Below are positions 20,306 through 28,938 of a DNA stretch of 64,000 bases, piece after piece (within the stretch, counting starts at the first letter, position 1; the number at the start of each line of letters is the position of its first letter). The stretch is from Pseudomonas sp. DG56-2. Its GTDB lineage: Bacteria; Pseudomonadota; Gammaproteobacteria; Pseudomonadales; Pseudomonadaceae. Location of the stretch: positions 2,868,501-2,932,500 of the forward strand of contig NZ_CP032311.1 of NCBI RefSeq assembly GCF_004803755.1. Reading direction: 5' to 3'. The notes under the pieces are model-generated. The model was not told the origin of the DNA, made no database searches, and saw only the letters and a program-made list of their open reading frames with translations. The translations under genes and the position numbers were made by a program.

Positions 20306-21569
20306 TGGTGACCCTCCCGTCGGCGTCGATAGCCCAGGTCTGCTGACCGTTGTAGTGAAAAAGTGCATTCTCGCCCATCGTGGCGATCAGGCTTTCCCGG
20401 TCGGGCTGAACATGGCCTTTATCGTCGGTCGAGCGACTGACAATGCGCGTGGGCCGGCCGTCCCAGGTCCAGTCCTGATGAAAACGAACCTGGGCTTTGT
20501 GCAGTACAGGCGCATTGATCTGGGCTTGGCCCCAGTTGACGCCGCCATCGGTACTGATCTCGACGTTGACAATTTTTCCGCGACCACTCCAGGCCAGTCC
20601 ACTGATGCGGTTGTAGCCTGGGCGAATACGCATTGTGCCCGAGGGTGAGGTAATCACTGAATTGACTTCCTGGTACAGCTGAAACTGGCGCGCTTTGCCA
20701 TTTGGCAGTAGCTGCGTGTAGCGGGCGGTTTCCCAGCGGGTCATGAACGGCTCATTGCCGAACTTCAGGCGGCGCAGCCATTTGATGCTCAGGTTGCCCT
20801 CCATGCCCGGCACCAGCAGGCGTATCGGAAAGCCATGAGCCGGTCGCAAGGGCTCGCCGTTCTGCGCATAGGCGACCAAGGTTTCATCGAGAATTTCGGC
20901 GGTCAACGGGATACTACGCGCCACGCCAGCTGCGTCGCCACCTTCGGCCAGCATCCAGGTCGAATTGCGCTCGGCGCCCACCAGTTCCATCAGATATGCC
21001 AGGCGAACACCGGTCCATTCATGCATGCTGACCAGGCCGTGGGTGTCTTGCACCGTCAGTTCCGGGTCGGCGTTCTTCCAGTTTTCCCAGCCATTGCCTG
21101 AACACTCCATGAAGTACAGGCGCGAAACGCAGGGCATGGCACGTAACTCATCCATGGAAAACACCAGCTCTTTTTGGGTCATGCCATGGATCAGCAACTG
21201 GTGTTTGTCCGGATCAAGGTCGGGCGAGCCCGAATGGCTGCGCTCATAGTGCATGTCGGAAGGTGTGATAGAGCCCACCAGCTTGTCGAGCGGCGTTTTC
21301 GAGTTGATAGCCAGGCCAGGGTCGACGTTCAGTTTTCCCGGGGTGGCCTCGGTAACGCGCTTGAGGTGAACGTATTTCGAACGATCACTGGCAACACTGA
21401 TCGAAGGTCCGACCTGCCGTGCAGGCACATCGGCCAACGACCCCGCACGCGCAGGTGCGACAACGGCGGCGGCCATAACCGTTCCGGCAACACCCAGGAA
21501 CTTGCGCCGGGCCAATGTTGCGCTGGCTGCGAGCAATGCCTGCTTTTCCTTTTCATCGATTGTCATCAT
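20292..21569 (-). CDS. soxC: Sulfite dehydrogenase molybdopterin subunit, SoxC/SorA-like
   Basis: A 425-residue protein of the sulfite-oxidase family. A twin-arginine leader (RRKFLGVAGTVMAAAVV) precedes the Moco domain, whose cysteine ligand lies in FMECSGNGWENW, and a C-terminal dimerisation domain (ISTDGGVNWGQAQI). It oxidises sulfite to sulfate in the periplasm and passes electrons to a cytochrome c. The ATG pair 21569/21566 is preferred to a TTG at 21590. The upstream DUF302 gene stops 18 bp before it. No other sox thiosulfate-oxidation genes are present, so free sulfite is the more likely substrate. Confidence 0.83.
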   Translation of the reverse strand: MMTIDEKEKQALLAASATLARRKFLGVAGTVMAAAVVAPARAGSLADVPARQVGPSISVASDRSKYVHLKRVTEATPGKLNVDPGLAINSKTPLDKLVGSITPSDMHYERSHSGSPDLDPDKHQLLIHGMTQKELVFSMDELRAMPCVSRLYFMECSGNGWENWKNADPELTVQDTHGLVSMHEWTGVRLAYLMELVGAERNSTWMLAEGGDAAGVARSIPLTAEILDETLVAYAQNGEPLRPAHGFPIRLLVPGMEGNLSIKWLRRLKFGNEPFMTRWETARYTQLLPNGKARQFQLYQEVNSVITSPSGTMRIRPGYNRISGLAWSGRGKIVNVEISTDGGVNWGQAQINAPVLHKAQVRFHQDWTWDGRPTRIVSRSTDDKGHVQPDRESLIATMGENALFHYNGQQTWAIDADGRVTNVLS

Positions 21570-21586
21570 GGGTATCTCAGCATGGG

Positions 21587-22096
21587 TCAAGGTTGTGTCG
21601 GTGCCTGGATTGCTGCTGCCAGAAGTTTCTCCGCGGCGCCAAGGCGCTCGGCCATCCCCTCGGGCAGGCCATGACGACCGTCCAGCGACGCAGCGGGCTC
21701 ATAGACCACCCAGGTACGTCCGTTTTCATCCGCGCGAATCAACACGCGCAACGGCAGTTCCAAGGCAAAATTGGGTGCGGCCAACATGAATGGCGTCCCG
21801 GCCTTGGGGTTGCCGTAGATCAGTACCGTTGTCGGGGGCATCTGCAGGTCCACCTTGCGCGCTGCACCCTGGTGATCGATCTGCGCAAAAATGGTCAAGC
21901 CGTTGTCGGTGAGCATCGAGCGCACGCGATTCAAGGTTTCATCGAAGGAATAAGGGCTGGACAAGTTCACGGTATGGCTCTCCTGAGTGGCGGTAGCGGT
22001 GGCGGCACCGGCGAATGCAAATAGCAACAACAACCCCAGCAGCGTGGTGGCGAGCATCATTGCCAAGCGCTGGTAAAAAGAGGGTGAACGGCTCAT
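21587..22096 (-). CDS. DUF302 exported or membrane-anchored protein
   Basis: A 169-residue protein with a strong N-terminal hydrophobic segment (LAMMLATTLLGLLLLFAFAG), acting as a signal peptide or anchor, and a DUF302 domain containing YSFDETLNRVRSMLTDNG and PPTTVLIYGNPKAGTPFM. DUF302 domains form small alpha/beta folds in proteins often near sulfur- or redox-handling genes; their activity is unknown. ATG 22096 has GAGG 9 bp upstream. It is the first gene of a three-gene operon with the sulfite dehydrogenase and its cytochrome. Confidence 0.72.
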   Translation of the reverse strand: MSRSPSFYQRLAMMLATTLLGLLLLFAFAGAATATATQESHTVNLSSPYSFDETLNRVRSMLTDNGLTIFAQIDHQGAARKVDLQMPPTTVLIYGNPKAGTPFMLAAPNFALELPLRVLIRADENGRTWVVYEPAASLDGRHGLPEGMAERLGAAEKLLAAAIQAPTQP

Positions 22097-22431
22097 ATTC
22101 AGGTTCCTCGGCATCTTCCATTGATTGGCTTTTTCTAGGTAATAACTACTTTGCAAGCCTGCCGGACGGGATAGCGGCTTTCTATCGCGTTCGTCTCATC
22201 GTTTAGTCAGAAAGTCTCAAACAAAAAACAATAAAAAAAGGCTCGCCATCACTCAATGGACGAGCCTAAAGGAGGAGCCAATAAATTCAGCACCCGCACG
22301 ACCGGAGCAAAAGAGTCCGACCAAGTGGAGAGACGAACATAAACATGCAACGTGTTCGAACGCTGCGCGAAGCGCATGTGGAGGGGTAACGCACTTGCCT
22401 CACGCGTCGCGTTCAAACGAGAAAAACTCTA
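22097..22431. other. 335-bp intergenic region between two minus-strand operons
   Basis: This stretch holds the upstream region of the DUF302-sulfite dehydrogenase operon at its left side and, at 22232-22267, a terminator for the operon to the right. From about 22270 to 22431 I see no gene, only unassigned sequence with several short purine-rich runs. Confidence 0.5.
22232..22267 (-). terminator. Intrinsic terminator of the ToxR-like operon
   Basis: On the minus strand GGCTCG...CGAGCC forms a stem, with an inner CCAT/ATGG pairing, followed directly by a run of seven T. It lies about 165 bp after the stop of the 163-residue membrane protein and is a standard Rho-independent terminator for transcripts entering from the right. 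Confidence 0.8.
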
Positions 22432-22923
22432 CTACTTCACACCGAAGCAAAACACGTTATTACTGTCATAATGATAAAAACACATACCGGATGACGAGTT
22501 TTTCAGCAATCGTACGTAAGAGTAACTTCCCTCGGAGAACTCGAGTTGCCGATTGAGCGCCAGCGGAATATTAAGATGACTGAGAAGCTCGACAAGCCCC
22601 TCCGTTGCCATGCGGGCAGAAACTTTCATGTATCCATAGTCGCCCCACAGGGGATAGACCTTCCCGGAGATGTGCAAGTATTCCATCCTGCCGTCGACCG
22701 CCCAGGTCGATGTGTATTTAAACTCTCCATGGGCAAACACCATTGTTTCCAGGTTCTCTACCGAATGATAGCCGCCCTGATATGTTTGCACTGGCAGGAC
22801 GTCGGTGAACATTCGGTATTGAAGGTTTTTCGATACTGGCCACTCGCGCAGAAATACACTGGCAAGCAGTAGCAAACAAAGGATCACAACAACGCTCACC
22901 GCTAACACAGCCTTGCGCTTCAT
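22432..22923 (-). CDS. Membrane-anchored partner of the ToxR-like regulator, unknown
   Basis: A 163-residue protein with one N-terminal transmembrane helix (residues about 5-23, VLAVSVVVILCLLLLASVF) and a periplasmic remainder with two cysteines near the C-terminus (GMCFYHY and VFCFGVK). ATG 22923 overlaps the upstream stop as ATGA and has GGGAGG before it, so it is coupled to the regulator gene. The pairing of a membrane winged-helix regulator with a small single-pass periplasmic protein recalls ToxR-ToxS. No sequence family is recognised. Composition is more AT-rich than the surroundings. Confidence 0.65.
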   Translation of the reverse strand: MKRKAVLAVSVVVILCLLLLASVFLREWPVSKNLQYRMFTDVLPVQTYQGGYHSVENLETMVFAHGEFKYTSTWAVDGRMEYLHISGKVYPLWGDYGYMKVSARMATEGLVELLSHLNIPLALNRQLEFSEGSYSYVRLLKNSSSGMCFYHYDSNNVFCFGVK

Positions 22924-23762
22924 AGGGCCTCCCTTTTGACGCACTGTGCTATTACATCCTGCAAAGGCATTTGCCGGGAGGCTGTATAGGAACTGGCACC
23001 CTCTTCTGAAAAGCACACGACACGGTATCGACGCTCATAGGCGCGCACCCACACCTCTCCAACCAGACCGGGTGACAGCCCGACCATCTGACTGTCGATG
23101 CGCCTGCTATCAACCTGCGCGCCGGCGTTGATGAATTTCAGCTCAAGCTGGCCAAGTTCACGGCTTTCAATGTTGAGTGGGTCGTTCCAGACAAGATCTA
23201 TTTGCGGTTTCATCAGCGCTATTGCCAAGGTGGTTGTAACCACTAGCAAGACAGCCACTGTCCAGCCCAAAGGAGATAAATAACTTGTCATCCGTGTGCT
23301 TAACGCGCGCTTGCCAATTTTTGCATCCAGGGTCGGCGCCACTTGAGGCTCGGCTGGTACGGCCAGCTCGTTATTGATAAGAACAACCTCAGTCGCCGCC
23401 TGACCTACAACAAACTCATGACTGAACAAGTAACCCGTCTTGGGACTTGTAACGATGATGCAATGGCCGTCGACACCCAAGAATGTTCTGATATTGAATA
23501 TTGCCTGGGTCAGGCTCCCGGCAGCGACGACCCGCCCTACCCATCCCGCAGCGATAAGTTCCTCTTTGGAGAATACTTCCCCGGGGCTGGACAACAATTG
23601 CTGCAAAACCCTTACTTCAGCCTGACCCAGCGCGCAGGGAATTCTTAGATTACTCTCATCAAACACCTGCAGCGTCCACGTCTCCTGATCGACAACCAGA
23701 ACGACTTTTCGAAGTTGTTCGCGCTTTAAATAAATTTCATAACGCACAGAGAGCGCCTCCAT
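22920..23762 (-). CDS. Transmembrane winged-helix regulator, CadC/ToxR-like
   Basis: About 280 residues. An N-terminal OmpR-type winged helix (residues about 35-110, with GQAEVRVLQQLLSSPGEVF and SLTQAIFNIRTFLG, ending TSPKTGYLF) is joined by a linker to one membrane helix (about 170-195, LGWTVAVLLVVTTTLAIALM) and a short periplasmic domain with two cysteines (VVCFSEEG and IAQCVKRE). Such proteins bind DNA while membrane-bound and sense the periplasm. ATG 23762 has GGAGG 8 bp upstream. It forms an operon with the overlapping partner gene and is isolated from obvious targets. Confidence 0.78.
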   Translation of the reverse strand: MEALSVRYEIYLKREQLRKVVLVVDQETWTLQVFDESNLRIPCALGQAEVRVLQQLLSSPGEVFSKEELIAAGWVGRVVAAGSLTQAIFNIRTFLGVDGHCIIVTSPKTGYLFSHEFVVGQAATEVVLINNELAVPAEPQVAPTLDAKIGKRALSTRMTSYLSPLGWTVAVLLVVTTTLAIALMKPQIDLVWNDPLNIESRELGQLELKFINAGAQVDSRRIDSQMVGLSPGLVGEVWVRAYERRYRVVCFSEEGASSYTASRQMPLQDVIAQCVKREAL

Positions 23763-23965
23763 TTCGTTAGCCTCCAGAAACGTTGTGCTCGCCACTTACA
23801 AATGCGCACGTTGCCCACATCATTAATGATCATTATCGACGCGTGGTTCCAGATAGGCGTGCAGCGACCCGTAAGCGCAATACATTGATTAGCGAATGCG
23901 GCTGACAAGAATTGCGTACATGCAGCGCCAGGGGCAATTGGACCCAGCCCCTGGTCGTGGATTTT

Positions 23966-24982
23966 TCAGCCTGCCAGCGCCTGCAACTTACCCTGCGCAA
24001 CGCCCAGCAACGTACGCACAGCCATACCGAAAATCACCAGCGTTGTGCCCGCCAGCAACAGGATCGCCACACCGTTGGTGAATACGCCCGGCGCGTGGCC
24101 GGCGTAACGCAATGCGCAACTTGTGGCTGCCGCCAACGGGAAGCCCACCGACCACCAGGACAAGCGAAACGGACAACTCTTCGCCAGGTAGCGCAAGCGT
24201 CCAAGCAAAATGGCGAGGAAAAACAGGGTCAGCATATACAGCGCGCTGGCGAAACGGTCCACTTCACCGGTCAGGCTCACATAGGCGGAAAAACCGACGG
24301 CAAATGGCGCCAGCAGAATCAACAACGACGGCCGCAAACCTGCACCAATAGGTTCTTCAAACAGCAGGCGGGAGAAGATCAAGGTAAACAGCGGTATGGC
24401 GAAGAACAAACCCACCGCCAAGGCAAACATGCCCACATCTGCAACACCGTCCCACTGCAAGGTTGGCATTGCCAGCGGGATATCGAGCAAACCCACCACC
24501 GGTACGATCCACGCAGGCGTGGCGTGTGCCGCCTGCTGACGCTGACTGAGCCAGCGCGAGACGATCAACCAGGCAAAAATGATCATGCCCGTGGCCCCGA
24601 TTACCCAAAACACCCGCGCAAGCAGCGGGCTGTATGCCGCCAAGGGAATCGGCAGGAGCAGAAGGCTGATAAACACCGTACCGAACAGGTTGCCAGCAAT
24701 GGGGTGCAGGTACTCCGCCTTCACCGCGTGCGGCGCGGTAATCGCTTTGACTGCATAGCCAACAGACACCAGTACGAACGCCAGCAACGCAAACAAGCCG
24801 ATCAACTGAGAGACCCACAGCGGTAGTCCATACATCTGGCTCGCCAGGTGCCAGGCTGAGGAAAGTCCGGTAAGCCCCATCACCGAGCCGAACAGTGCTA
24901 CCGGTAGATAGGCCAACCGACCTTCGTGCACTGCTTGTGTAGGAGTACCAAAGGCAGCTGCTGTTTCAATGTTCTGAGTCAT
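23966..24982 (-). CDS. SLAC1/TehA-family anion channel
   Basis: A 338-residue integral membrane protein with about ten hydrophobic helices in the pattern of the SLAC1/TehA family. That family includes plant anion channels, bacterial TehA and fungal sulfite exporters. It begins MTQNIETAAA with GAGG ahead of the ATG at 24982. The first helix region SVMGLTGLSSAWH matches the family signature at the pore entrance. Proximity to the sulfite dehydrogenase operon, with one operon between, makes sulfite or another anion a reasonable guess, but no residue proves it. Confidence 0.75.
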   Translation of the reverse strand: MTQNIETAAAFGTPTQAVHEGRLAYLPVALFGSVMGLTGLSSAWHLASQMYGLPLWVSQLIGLFALLAFVLVSVGYAVKAITAPHAVKAEYLHPIAGNLFGTVFISLLLLPIPLAAYSPLLARVFWVIGATGMIIFAWLIVSRWLSQRQQAAHATPAWIVPVVGLLDIPLAMPTLQWDGVADVGMFALAVGLFFAIPLFTLIFSRLLFEEPIGAGLRPSLLILLAPFAVGFSAYVSLTGEVDRFASALYMLTLFFLAILLGRLRYLAKSCPFRLSWWSVGFPLAAATSCALRYAGHAPGVFTNGVAILLLAGTTLVIFGMAVRTLLGVAQGKLQALAG

Positions 24983-25146
24983 TGTTAACGCCTCTAACGG
25001 TGCGCAATATGTGTGTTTTTCCGAGCTGAGGCCGCGCTTGCGGCCTCGACAGGCATCGCCCCGGTAATGTCGCAAATCAGAATAGTGCAGCCATGAACCG
25101 GCAACTCTCTCAGTACGCGCCGCCAATACCCGGGCATCGATGAGAT

Positions 25147-25365
25147 TTAATTGTCATGACAGCCACTGCCCAACACCCGGTAGTCCAGGGTATGCCGAAC
25201 CCCCAGGGAATCGTCGTAGACCATCGTGACCGGCACTACACCGCAGGCTGCCTGGGTGTCTGTAACGGAAATGACCCTGGCGATATCCGGCTTACTGACT
25301 GCCGGGGTGCTGGTGCAAGCGGCAAGTACAACGGCACCGAGCAGGAGTGCGATTTGAGCTTTCAT
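25147..25365 (-). CDS. DUF2790 lipoprotein
   Basis: A 72-residue lipoprotein. The signal MKAQIALLLGAVVLAAC ends at the lipidated Cys17. A mature DUF2790 domain follows, with cysteines in AACGVVP and GSGCHDN. It aligns well with the C-terminal half of the exported protein at 13081-13413 (DIARVIS / DIAKVVG; LGSGC / PGTGC). It is 23 bp behind the RclC-like gene on the same strand, so the two are probably co-transcribed under the divergent AraC regulator. Confidence 0.75.
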   Translation of the reverse strand: MKAQIALLLGAVVLAACTSTPAVSKPDIARVISVTDTQAACGVVPVTMVYDDSLGVRHTLDYRVLGSGCHDN

Positions 25366-25388
25366 GGTGTGTCTCCAAAACGAGGGAA

Positions 25389-25958
25389 TCAGGCTTTTTT
25401 GAGCAAGAGGCTGCGTGCGGAGTCGGCGATAATCACCACGGCCCCGGCGAACATCAGGATGTCTTTGAGCACCAGTCGACCGGCACCGGATAGATACGGA
25501 AAGCCATGGTGGGCATCGCCGAGTGCGGGCACCCAGGCCTCAGGGGTGGTGACCAGGAACGAGAAGGTCACCAACGGTGTGGCAAAAGAAAGCAGACCAC
25601 CCAGCAAGCCCAGACGACGGGAAAACGGATTGGCCAACACCAGCAGCGCGATAGCGATTTCCACTACCCCCAGGCCGAAGGAGAAGCCGTAGGTGTTATT
25701 GGCGGTCTGCCATTCGCGCTTCTCGGCAACCAGTTCGCCCTCATGAGTAAGGTGCGCTTTGTATTGTTCCGGGTGCTCGTAGAAGAACGACATGACCGGG
25801 CTGTTAGCCACGAAAGGCGTGATGCTGTCAGCCTCATAAGGGATAAACTTGAGTGCACCGATCCACAGAAACACAACAGCGATACCAAAACGGATAAGCA
25901 TCGGACCAAACTTGTCGAGTTGACTGAGCAGTTGCAGCGAACGTGTGAAGCTAGACAT
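25389..25958 (-). CDS. rclC: DUF417/YkgB-family inner-membrane protein, RclC-like
   Basis: A 189-residue protein with about four membrane helices and the family signature RFGIAVVFLWIGALKFIPYEADSI trimmed to its core FLWIGALKF, PYEADSITPFV and PVMSF. The E. coli member RclC belongs to the reactive-chlorine resistance operon rclABC under the hypochlorous-acid sensor RclR. Here the gene faces an AraC-type gene that keeps both RclR sensor cysteines. ATG 25958 is taken as start, with GAGG just upstream. The biochemical role of RclC is not settled. Confidence 0.75.
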   Translation of the reverse strand: MSSFTRSLQLLSQLDKFGPMLIRFGIAVVFLWIGALKFIPYEADSITPFVANSPVMSFFYEHPEQYKAHLTHEGELVAEKREWQTANNTYGFSFGLGVVEIAIALLVLANPFSRRLGLLGGLLSFATPLVTFSFLVTTPEAWVPALGDAHHGFPYLSGAGRLVLKDILMFAGAVVIIADSARSLLLKKA

Positions 25959-26169
25959 GGGAACCTCTCGAATCGTCATCTATGAAAAACTGGGTTCATG
26001 ATGCCGATCGACGGACCGCCGCTCTTGCCCGTTGCACTCAAGTTTTTGTCTATAAGTCTCAGCCGTCTGTGACAGCTTGTCCCAGGTGGGGCACGGCCTG
26101 CAGGGCAGTCAGGAGGTAGAATCCGCTTGCATTATCAAACCCGCTCAATAGATTTTCCGAAGTGCTCTC

Positions 26170-27078
26170 ATGAACTCGATCGATAAACTCATCCAGCTTG
26201 CCGCAGTCAGGGGCAACCTGGACCTACGCTGCAGCTTCCAGGGTGATTGGGCACTGGAGCACGATCAGGAGCCCGCGGGCGTGGCTCGCTATCACATCGT
26301 CCTGGCGGGTGTGTGCCAGGCTGTACGCCCCGATGGCACCGCCATAACCCTTCGTGCAGGCGACATTCTGGTGTTTGTCGATGGAGAGGCTCACAGGTTG
26401 CACAGCGAAGGCCATCAGGGCGCAGCGGTGAAACCCCAGGTCAGTCATGGTGGACTGATTCCCCTGCACCGGATCGGCAGCGAGGCTGGTGAGCTGGATA
26501 TCCTTTGTGGCCGCTTCCTCTATCAACGCGAATCGCTACTGCTTGGCGCCCTTCCCAAGTGCCTGAAGGTTTCCAGCGATTATCCGCAGACAACTGATCA
26601 ATTGTCCGCGCTGGTGGGGTTGTTGCGCGCCGAAGCTGATGGCAACCAGATCGGCGCCAGGTTTCTGGTCGATACTCTGTCATCGGCGCTCTTTGCGATG
26701 GTGGTGCGCAACTACCTGCAACACCAGCCCCCTGCCACCGGCACCTTGGCATTGATGAGCGACAAACGCCTGAGCCGAGCTTGGCAAGCCATGCTCGACG
26801 ATCCGGCATTCGAATGGACGATCGAGTGCCTGGCCGAGCACGCCAGCATGTCCCGGGCGACCTTTATGCGCAGCTTTGTGAAAGTCGCTGGGGAATCCCC
26901 CTGGGTATTGCTGACGCGGGTGAGAATGGAGCTGGCCTTTCGCCTGCTCAGCGACACTCAACTTGGACTGACCGATATAGCCTGCCAGGTCGGCTATCAA
27001 TCACAGGCGGCATTTGGCAAGAAGTTCAAAGACTTCTACGGCACAGCGCCCGGGCGCATTCGCAGGGCGGGCAGCTAG
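26170..27078 (+). CDS. rclR: AraC-family regulator, RclR-like redox sensor
   Basis: A 302-residue regulator with an N-terminal cupin sensor and C-terminal double helix-turn-helix (WTIECLAEHASMSRATFMRSF and LTDIACQVGYQSQAAFGKKF). Comparing with E. coli RclR as I remember it, Cys21 matches the redox-active Cys21 (NLDLRC against TIDKNC) and Cys113 in LDILCGRF matches Cys89 (IVCG). Those two cysteines sense HOCl in RclR. The gene is divergent from rclC-like and DUF2790 genes, its likely targets. Confidence 0.75.
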   Translation: MNSIDKLIQLAAVRGNLDLRCSFQGDWALEHDQEPAGVARYHIVLAGVCQAVRPDGTAITLRAGDILVFVDGEAHRLHSEGHQGAAVKPQVSHGGLIPLHRIGSEAGELDILCGRFLYQRESLLLGALPKCLKVSSDYPQTTDQLSALVGLLRAEADGNQIGARFLVDTLSSALFAMVVRNYLQHQPPATGTLALMSDKRLSRAWQAMLDDPAFEWTIECLAEHASMSRATFMRSFVKVAGESPWVLLTRVRMELAFRLLSDTQLGLTDIACQVGYQSQAAFGKKFKDFYGTAPGRIRRAGS

Positions 27079-27215
27079 AACTGACGGTTACAGCCCAATC
27101 GGCGCAGCGCTGCACATTGGCGCTGTATCGTTGACATGCATCAAAGGCGTTGGCTACAACTGGAGTAGATAGGAGTTATGCGTCATGCCTCTTTACCTCT
27201 GCGGAGCAAATCCTC

Positions 27216-27788
27216 ATGGCACCTGTTCAATCCAACGCGCAATCATCTTCTACCCCCGCCTTCCCCGCTGAAACCGGCGAGCACTGGATCGAGCCCTTGA
27301 ACGATGGCGGGCACGTGCTCATCAGGCCACTGCGGGCTGAAGACCGCGAGCGTGAGAAAGCGTTCATCATGCGCCTTTCACCTGAATCGCGGCACTTTCG
27401 CTTCTTGTGCCAGGTCAGTGAGCCGGGCGAAGCGATGCTCGACAAGCTGATGAGCGTCAACCAGCTCGAGAACGCTGCTTATGTGGCCCTGGCGCACGTC
27501 GATGGTGAACTTCGTGAAGTCGGTATCAGCCGTTACTCAGCGTGCGCACAGCCTGATGAGTGTGAATGTGCGGTCACCGTGGATGATCAGTGGAAAGGTC
27601 GTGGCCTGGGCGCAAAATTGCTTGGGCACCTGATCGACAAGGCGCAAGCCAACGGCTTCAAACGCATGTTTTCCATCGACTCTGCGGCCAATACGGCGAT
27701 GCACGAACTGGCCCGCGAGTTTGGTTTCTCCACTTCCCGCGACCCTAACGATTCCTGCCAGGTCATCCATACCCTGTCATTGGCTTGA
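27216..27788 (+). CDS. GNAT-family N-acetyltransferase
   Basis: A 190-residue acetyltransferase. The acetyl-CoA binding loop is visible as VDDQWKGRGLGAKLLGHLIDKA, an expanded Q/RxxGxG/A motif. The N-terminal IRPLRAEDREREKAFIMRLSPE resembles the GNAT domains of PatZ-like protein acetyltransferases without the acyl-CoA-synthetase part. The ATG at 27216 has GGAG about 10 bp upstream. Substrate unknown; protein lysine acetylation is one possibility. Confidence 0.75.
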   Translation: MAPVQSNAQSSSTPAFPAETGEHWIEPLNDGGHVLIRPLRAEDREREKAFIMRLSPESRHFRFLCQVSEPGEAMLDKLMSVNQLENAAYVALAHVDGELREVGISRYSACAQPDECECAVTVDDQWKGRGLGAKLLGHLIDKAQANGFKRMFSIDSAANTAMHELAREFGFSTSRDPNDSCQVIHTLSLA

Positions 27789-27811
27789 AAGCCTTGAGCT
27801 ACCCAGTTGCT

Positions 27812-27852
27812 GGCCTGTTCAAGGCATCTTTTACCGATGAATCGAACAGGCC
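27812..27852. terminator. Inverted repeat between convergent GNAT and Usp genes
   Basis: GGCCTGTTC and GAACAGGCC form a perfect 9-bp repeat with a 23-nt loop, extendable to 12 bp with one G-T pair. It sits in the 81-bp gap between convergent genes, so it may serve as a bidirectional transcription stop. No long T-tract is present. Confidence 0.45.
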
Positions 27853-27869
27853 GGCAACGCCGTGTTGCA

Positions 27870-28796
27870 TCAGTCGACGGTAGGCTCTGGGGTAATGACC
27901 AATACGCTACTTGGCATTTTGTACAGCACCCGCTCAACAGTGCTGCCGATGTACTTGGCCAGCCCACGATGATGAACCCGGCCCATGACGACAATGTCGC
28001 TGCCATGGGTTTTGCAGAAGGTCGTCAGCACTTTCGATGGGTCGCCCATGATCATGTGGCATGCCTGCGGATCGATGCCGTTGCGTTCGGCCAACGCCCG
28101 GAAAGCTTCGCTTTGAGCCTTATGCAAGCTGTTGGCCAGGTTTGAGTCGAACATGAACGATATCCGACCCAGGTGTTCTGCTTCGGTCTGCATCGAGGTC
28201 AGATCGTAGGCGTAAAGCAGTTCAACCTGTGCCTGGCACTGCATGGCCAACTTCAACGCTTCCTGGACAATCCGATCATTGAAACCCTGGTACTGATCTT
28301 CAGGGCGTGACAGGTCGACGGCGGCGACTACCTTGCGTGGCAGCGCGTGCTCGGTCTTGTCGACAAAATGCAATGGCACCCGGCATTCACGTAGCAAGCG
28401 AATGTCCAGTGTCGAGAATAACGCCCGCATCAACCGCGACTCGTGCTCGATATCCTTGATCACCATTGCAAATGGCTGTTCTTTCAAGTGGATCAGTATC
28501 TCGTCCAGGACATTTTCCACCCAGACCACCTCGGTGGTGACCGTCAGCCCATTTTTACGCATGGGCGCTGCCTGGGTTTCCAGCCAGTCACGGTGTTTTT
28601 CAACGTAGGCCTGGCGCACCAGTGCCAGCGCTTCTTCGTTCATCATTCCAGCTGTAGCCAGCCCTTCGAGATAATCGAATGCCACGATATGCAACGGCAT
28701 GCCTTTGGCCTTGGCCAGGGCTGCGGCGCGGTCAAAGGCATCACTACGGCGCATGAGCGGGGGGACTACAAGCAGTAAACGTTGATAGTCGGACAT
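27870..28796 (-). CDS. Tandem universal stress protein (UspE-like)
   Basis: A 308-residue cytoplasmic protein made of two UspA domains. The first starts MSDYQRLLLVVPP and the second begins near residue 155 (KVVAAVDLSRPED). The second keeps a nucleotide-binding tail VVMGRVHHRGLAKYIGSTVERVL. ATG 28796 has GAGG 9 bp upstream. A paralogue with the same double-domain plan is at 57705-58601. Usp proteins support survival under starvation, oxidative or low-oxygen stress; the exact trigger is not visible here. Confidence 0.82.
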   Translation of the reverse strand: MSDYQRLLLVVPPLMRRSDAFDRAAALAKAKGMPLHIVAFDYLEGLATAGMMNEEALALVRQAYVEKHRDWLETQAAPMRKNGLTVTTEVVWVENVLDEILIHLKEQPFAMVIKDIEHESRLMRALFSTLDIRLLRECRVPLHFVDKTEHALPRKVVAAVDLSRPEDQYQGFNDRIVQEALKLAMQCQAQVELLYAYDLTSMQTEAEHLGRISFMFDSNLANSLHKAQSEAFRALAERNGIDPQACHMIMGDPSKVLTTFCKTHGSDIVVMGRVHHRGLAKYIGSTVERVLYKMPSSVLVITPEPTVD

Positions 28797-28938
28797 AACA
28801 CACCTCACACTAAGTGATGAGTAGGATTGTCCTATCCTGCATTTGTCTGGCCAGACGCGTTTGACTTGCATCAACAATACTTCGCGTGCCGGCACCGAGG
28901 GTGACGTATTGTCTGTTCAGCACACAACAAAGGCAGGT

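Noticed and set aside
23912..24826. Plus-strand frame (304 codons) opposite the SLAC1 channel
   Set aside because: The product is Gln/Arg-rich, as expected for the complement of hydrophobic membrane codons.
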